Positions 60,279 to 64,000 of a DNA stretch of 64,000 nucleotides are shown here, in pieces. The notes under the pieces were generated by a model. That model did not search any database. It saw nothing but the letters and a program-made list of their open reading frames with translations, and was not told the origin of the DNA. A program made the position numbers and the translations under genes. This DNA comes from Cupriavidus pauculus (GTDB lineage: Bacteria > Pseudomonadota > Gammaproteobacteria > Burkholderiales > Burkholderiaceae): positions 124,001 to 188,000 of the forward strand of contig NZ_PJRP01000013.1 of assembly GCF_002858765.1 (NCBI RefSeq), read 5' to 3'. Numbering within the stretch: the stretch's first letter is position 1; each line of letters starts with the position of its first letter.

Positions 60279-61274
60279 TCACTCGAGCGTGAGGATCGTG
60301 GCCGTGGCTTCGTCGTCTTCCAGCGCTTCGGCGTCCGGCAGCAAGGTAGCGCCCAGGCGCGATGCGGGGCGACGCGCGTTTTCCGGCACACCCAGCGTTT
60401 CTTCCAGGGCATTCAGGAAGGCACGCACGCTGGCCGGCATCAGCTTGCGCGCGGGCATCAGCACATAGACCTTGAGCGGTGACGACGAATAGCCGGGCAG
60501 CACCCGCACCAGTTGGCCCTGCACCAGTTGCTCGTGAACGAAGCGCGGCGACAGGCGCGTAACACCCAGGCCGTCGACCGCCGCCTTCAGCCGCACCTCG
60601 GCGTTGTGCGTGCAGATGCGCGGTTCCACGTCGAGCGAGAACGTCTCCACGCCGTCGCGCAGGAATTCCCAGTGCGAATCGTCCAGGTTGCCGACTGTGG
60701 GCCAGCCTTGCAGGTCTTGCGGAGCGCGCGGCAATCCACGCTCGCGGATCAGCGACGGCGCCGCATAGAACGCGCGCTCGATCAGCACCACGCGCTTGCT
60801 GGCAAACGAGCTGTCGCTCAGGCTCGTATCCGTCATCACGAAGGCCAGGTCATAGCCATGGCGGATCAGGTCGGGCTGGTCCCAGTTCATGTCCAGCTGC
60901 ACGCGCAGCGACGGATGCTGCTTGAGCAGCCGGTTCACCGTCGGCGACAGGTGCTGCGAACCCACCTCGTAGGGCGTGGCGATACGGATCGAGCCACTGA
61001 CTTCGGCGCTGACGGAGGCAGCCTCGGCGCTGATCTCGCGCAGCGCGCCGAACAATGGCGCCACGCGGTCGTAGAGTTGCTGGCCGCGCTGGGTGACGCG
61101 CACGCGCCGCGTGGTGCGCTCGAACAGTCGCACACCAAGCTGGCCTTCCAGCCGCGCCACCGCAGCGCTGGCCGATGACTTCGGGACTTCGGCCAGTTCG
61201 GCCCCCTGCGTGAAGCCGCCCCCTTCCACCACACGGCAGAAGATTTCCCAGTCCTTCCAGTCAATCGTTTTCAT
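60279..61274 (-). CDS. LysR family regulator
   Basis: 331 residues. The HTH reads MKTIDWKDWEIFCRVVEGGGFTQGAELAEVPKSSASAAVARLEGQLGVRLFERTTRRVRVT, followed by the periplasmic-binding-like effector domain (GSIRIATPYEVGSQHLSP). The C terminus carries an extra acidic tail (PDAEALEDDEATATILTLE). It is divergent from the PepSY/cytochrome b561 genes across 256 bp that carry two inverted repeats, so those genes are its likely targets. Confidence 0.9.
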   Translation of the reverse strand: MKTIDWKDWEIFCRVVEGGGFTQGAELAEVPKSSASAAVARLEGQLGVRLFERTTRRVRVTQRGQQLYDRVAPLFGALREISAEAASVSAEVSGSIRIATPYEVGSQHLSPTVNRLLKQHPSLRVQLDMNWDQPDLIRHGYDLAFVMTDTSLSDSSFASKRVVLIERAFYAAPSLIRERGLPRAPQDLQGWPTVGNLDDSHWEFLRDGVETFSLDVEPRICTHNAEVRLKAAVDGLGVTRLSPRFVHEQLVQGQLVRVLPGYSSSPLKVYVLMPARKLMPASVRAFLNALEETLGVPENARRPASRLGATLLPDAEALEDDEATATILTLE

Positions 61275-61326
61275 ACGAAACCTTTCCGAAGCTCGACATC
61301 GGGAAAACCCTTACCCGATGGGCCGC

Positions 61327-61376
61327 GATTGTCCCACAAGACGAACAATCGTGAAGTCCCTGTGCAAAGTAGGGAC
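61327..61376. repeat. Two inverted repeats in the LysR-PepSY intergenic region
   Basis: GATTGT-N12-ACAATC (61327-61350) and GTCCCT-N9-AGGGAC (61356-61376) lie next to each other, about 55-100 bp from the LysR start. They are candidate operators for the divergent pair. Confidence 0.45.
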
Positions 61377-61530
61377 ATTACGAGAACGTGGCATAGACGT
61401 GACATTCGCAACTGCTGTGTCATCGCAGCCACGGTGCAGATCGGGAAAACCTACATTGAGAATCGATCTCATTAGACTCTACGATTCACACACGTCGCCC
61501 AGATGGGCTTTTTGTCCGAGGAGTTGAGCC

Positions 61531-61797
61531 ATGCACAAGATCGTCGCCGCAGCCTTTGTCGGCCTGTTCTCCACCGCCGCGTTCGCGGGTGCCAATTGCG
61601 AGAAACATCCGAAGTCCGAATGGATGCCTGAGGCGGATGCCAAGGCCAAGATCGAGGCCCAGGGCTACAACATCAAGAAGTTCAAGGTCGACGGCAACTG
61701 CTACGAGATCTACGGCACCACGAAGGACGGCAAGAAAGCCGAGATCTACTTCGACACCAAGACGCTGGACATCGTCAAATCCGAAATCGGCAAGTAA
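61531..61797 (+). CDS. PepSY-domain periplasmic protein
   Basis: 88 residues with a signal peptide (IVAAAFVGLFSTAAFAGA). The mature part is a single PepSY domain: WMPEADAKAKIEAQGYNIKKFKVDGNCYEIYGTTKDGKKAEIYFDTKTLDIVKSEIG, with two Cys that could pair. It precedes a cytochrome b561 gene by 2 bp, a common pairing in Betaproteobacteria. A redox or metal-related function at the membrane is likely. Confidence 0.9.
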   Translation: MHKIVAAAFVGLFSTAAFAGANCEKHPKSEWMPEADAKAKIEAQGYNIKKFKVDGNCYEIYGTTKDGKKAEIYFDTKTLDIVKSEIGK

Positions 61798-61799
61798 GC

Positions 61800-62360
61800 A
61801 TGGCAACCCCGGCGGATCGCGTGCATGCGCGCGACACGATTCGCGTCTGGGACCTGGCCGTCCGCTTCACGCACTGGAGCGTGGCGGCCATCGTCTGCTA
61901 TGACCTGATCGACGATTCAGGCGACCAGGTGCATCGCGTGCTGGGCTATGTGGCCGCCGGGCTGGTGCTGTTCCGCGTGGTCTGGGGCTTTGTCGGCACG
62001 GAACACGCGCGCTTTCAGGCCTGGTGGCCACGTGCCGCCGGCGTACTGGCCTATGGCCGCGCGCTGATGCGCGGCCGTGCGCCGCGCTTCATCAGCCATA
62101 CCCCGCTGGGTGCGGTGATGATGCTCGCGATGTGGTCACTGATCCTGGCGCTGGCCATCACTGGCTGGATGTCGCGGCTCGACCCCTTCTGGGGCGAGGA
62201 CTGGCCCATCGACATTCATCGCTGGCTGTCGAATACGCTGCTTGGCCTGGTGGCGCTGCACGTGGTCGCGGCCGTCGCGATGAGCCTCAAGGGCCGAGAA
62301 AACCTGATCGCCGCGATGCTTACCGGACGCAAGCGCCGCGACACCGACCACCCCTCCTGA
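61800..62360 (+). CDS. Cytochrome b561 family protein
   Basis: 186 residues with four membrane helices. Heme ligand candidates are His in RFTHWSVAAIV, DQVHRVLGYVAAG, DIHRWLSNTLLGLVALHVVAAVAM. It moves electrons across the inner membrane, likely between quinol and a periplasmic acceptor. It comes directly after the PepSY gene and before a DJ-1-like gene, all on one strand. The LysR gene upstream is the probable regulator. Confidence 0.88.
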   Translation: MATPADRVHARDTIRVWDLAVRFTHWSVAAIVCYDLIDDSGDQVHRVLGYVAAGLVLFRVVWGFVGTEHARFQAWWPRAAGVLAYGRALMRGRAPRFISHTPLGAVMMLAMWSLILALAITGWMSRLDPFWGEDWPIDIHRWLSNTLLGLVALHVVAAVAMSLKGRENLIAAMLTGRKRRDTDHPS

Positions 62361-62465
62361 GAATCCTGATCGTCGAGCTTTCGGAATTGCCACTCGCTGC
62401 CTACGATGGTTGCCAACGCCGCTATGCGTGCGAGGCCGCGGCGCCAACCAACCCGGAGAACGACA

Positions 62466-63146
62466 ATGAAGATCCTGATGGTGCTCACGTCGCATGACAA
62501 GCTTGGCAACACGGGCAAGAAGACCGGCTTCTGGCTCGAGGAATTCGCCGCGCCGTACTACGTGTTCAAGGATGCCGGCGTCGACGTCACGCTGGCGACA
62601 CCCAAGGGCGGCCAGCCGCCGATCGACCCCAAGAGCGACGAACCCGACTTCAAGACCGACGCCACGCGCCGGTTCCAGGGCGACCCCGCCGCCCAGAAAC
62701 ACCTGGCGTCCACGCTGACGCTGGACCAGGTCAAGGCCGACGACTTCGACGCGGTCTTCTATCCCGGCGGCCACGGCCCGCTGTGGGACCTGACCGAGGA
62801 CAAGCGATCGATTGCACTGATCGAAGCGTTCGACCGCGCCGGCAAGCCCATGGCCCTGGTTTGCCATGCGCCCGGGGTGCTGCGCCATGTGAAGCGCGCC
62901 GACGGAGAACCGCTGGTCAAGGGTCGCAAGGTCACGGGCTTCACCAATACCGAGGAAGAGGCCGTGCAGTTGACCAACGTGGTGCCGTATCTGGTGGAGG
63001 ACGTACTCAAGGCGAACGGCGGACAGTTCTCGCGCACCGATGACTGGGGCAGCTACGCCGTGGTCGATGGGCTACTGGTCACCGGACAGAATCCCGCGTC
63101 GTCCGAGGCTGGCGCACATGAACTGCTGAAACTGCTGAAGAAGTAA
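62466..63146 (+). CDS. DJ-1/PfpI (class I glutamine amidotransferase-like) protein
   Basis: 226 residues. ATG 62466 has GGAGAA about 6 nt upstream; the open frame begins 20 codons earlier. It has the PfpI fold with FYPGGHGPLWDL and the nucleophile elbow LVCHAPGVL (Cys), plus the N-terminal SHDKLGNTGKKTGFWLEEFAAPYYVF typical of the Hsp31-like/YajL branch. Members act as glyoxalase III, protein deglycase or chaperones. It is co-directional with the cytochrome b561 gene. Confidence 0.9.
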   Translation: MKILMVLTSHDKLGNTGKKTGFWLEEFAAPYYVFKDAGVDVTLATPKGGQPPIDPKSDEPDFKTDATRRFQGDPAAQKHLASTLTLDQVKADDFDAVFYPGGHGPLWDLTEDKRSIALIEAFDRAGKPMALVCHAPGVLRHVKRADGEPLVKGRKVTGFTNTEEEAVQLTNVVPYLVEDVLKANGGQFSRTDDWGSYAVVDGLLVTGQNPASSEAGAHELLKLLKK

Positions 63147-63172
63147 CCGCAGGTCCGCCGCGCCTGCGCACA

Positions 63173-64000
63173 TCAGCGCGAACGGCGCGGCTTGGCCGCA
63201 TGCCGCACCTCGCGCGTGAACTGCGCGCAGGCGTGCGTCATCAGGTCTTCGGAGCGATAGACCAGAAAGAGCTGGAAGTCGGGCAACTCGTCGGCAATCG
63301 GCAATCGCACCAGCGCTTCGGGGTCCAGCTTCAGCGGCCCCGTGCCATCGAACACGTAGTTCGACCACACGCTGATCAGATCGGTCTTGGTCGCCAGCTG
63401 CAGGCCCAGCAGGTTCGACGCGCTCTGCACGATGCGCTTGGGCATGTCCAGGCGGTGCAGGCGCATCAGGCTGGCCAGCGGGCTGCCCGGATCGTCCAGC
63501 GGATCGAGCGTCAGCCAGTCGGCATCCAGAAGCGCACGCAGGCGTCGCGCACGGCGCAGCGGATGCCCGGGTCGCACCGCCAGGCCCATGCCGACCGAAA
63601 ACAGCGGCTCCCATTGCATGCCGCCGCCACCGGGGCCGCTGTTGGTCGAGATCAGCCCAAGATCGAGCCGCCCTTCGCGCAACCCTTCCAGAATCTGCTG
63701 CGGGCGCAACTCCAGCGCGCGCAGCGTCACATTCGGATAGCGCTGCCGGTAGGCCGCCATCGCATCGGGCAGCGCGGCGCTGGATGCCACGGCCGTAAAG
63801 CCGATATGAAGCTGCGCCTCGGCATGTCCGCGAATCGATTCAATGTCTTCCAGCGCGTGCCGCAGTTCCTGCTCCACCACCGTGGCCCGCCGCACCAGGG
63901 CCACGCCATAGGCCGTCAGGCTCACGCCGCGCACCGAGCGCGACATCAGCGTGACGCCCAGTTCGCGCTCAAGCTCCGCAATGGCCTTCGACAGCGCCGG
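63173..64000 (-). CDS. LysR family regulator, 5' end beyond the window
   Basis: 275 codons plus stop are present; the reading continues across the right edge, where PALSKAIAELERELGVTL and MSRSVRGVSLTAYG are the second half of the LysR HTH. The first ATG in the window (63946) lies inside the HTH, so it is not the true start. The effector domain has LHIGFTAVASSAALPDAM and LDLGLISTNSGPGG. It converges with the DJ-1-like gene. Targets lie outside the window. Confidence 0.9.
   Translation of the reverse strand, partial: PALSKAIAELERELGVTLMSRSVRGVSLTAYGVALVRRATVVEQELRHALEDIESIRGHAEAQLHIGFTAVASSAALPDAMAAYRQRYPNVTLRALELRPQQILEGLREGRLDLGLISTNSGPGGGGMQWEPLFSVGMGLAVRPGHPLRRARRLRALLDADWLTLDPLDDPGSPLASLMRLHRLDMPKRIVQSASNLLGLQLATKTDLISVWSNYVFDGTGPLKLDPEALVRLPIADELPDFQLFLVYRSEDLMTHACAQFTREVRHAAKPRRSR

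Noticed and set aside
1..64000. CRISPR arrays, tRNA or rRNA genes, insertion sequences, attachment sites
   Set aside because: No spaced direct repeats, cloverleaf-like sequence with a CCA end, rRNA-like stretch, transposase or integrase reading was seen in any frame.

Overview
The window reads as chromosome or chromid DNA of a GC-rich betaproteobacterium of the Burkholderiaceae, most like Cupriavidus or Ralstonia. The reasons are the strong third-position GC bias, two Burkholderiales-type trimeric porins, an orphan Bug-family receptor, tandem SfnB-like flavoproteins, FixJ-type regulators beside very large hybrid kinases, and a catA-benABCD-benK cluster. I saw no rRNA, tRNA, CRISPR array, insertion sequence or phage gene. 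The species is an inference.

Layout. 1-7.7 kb: the 5' end of an ABM-fold protein, a cytochrome P450, a broken CSS-motif/EAL phosphodiesterase, an intact GGDEF-EAL protein, a ketopantoate reductase, a 37-residue membrane peptide and a YegD-type Hsp70. 7.7-30.6 kb: a signalling and catabolic block bounded by two paralogous FixJ/LuxR response regulators. Inside it are an isochorismatase-fold hydrolase, a Tat-exported alpha/beta hydrolase, a Tat-exported amidohydrolase with a Cys-rich tail, DoxX, an MFS exporter, XapX and a porin. Then come a receiver-only regulator, a 1858-residue pseudokinase/AAA/GAF/PAS/histidine kinase, poxB, a three-gene periplasmic molybdo-aldehyde dehydrogenase operon and an FAD monooxygenase. 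30.9-36.1 kb: a small hypothetical protein, a DUF3311/sodium:solute symporter pair, an exported alpha/beta hydrolase, a porin, and crcB behind a fluoride riboswitch.

36.4-41.2 kb: an organosulfur operon (two SfnB-like proteins, an LLM-class monooxygenase and a MetQ-like binding protein). 41.2-48.3 kb: two small divergent ORFs, an orphan Bug receptor, and a second giant hybrid kinase divergent from it. 48.2-55.5 kb: benzoate uptake and oxidation through catechol (benK, benDCBA, catA) with a divergent BenM-type regulator. Codon bias looks weaker here than in the neighbouring genes. 55.6-58.8 kb: SDR, NmrA-like oxidoreductase, TetR with a clear operator, and a glutathione transferase. 58.9-64 kb: an ArsR-like regulator, an acidic hypothetical protein, a LysR regulator, PepSY and cytochrome b561, a DJ-1/PfpI protein and a truncated LysR gene.

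How it may work together. The best candidate for an undescribed system is the 7.7-30.6 kb block. A giant soluble kinase with a degenerate Ser/Thr-kinase domain sits with a receiver-only protein and two FixJ-type output regulators around an exported hydrolase module and an acetate/aldehyde-oxidising module. A related kinase at 43.1-48.3 kb is divergent from a solute-binding protein that could deliver its ligand. These links rest on gene order and domain content only.
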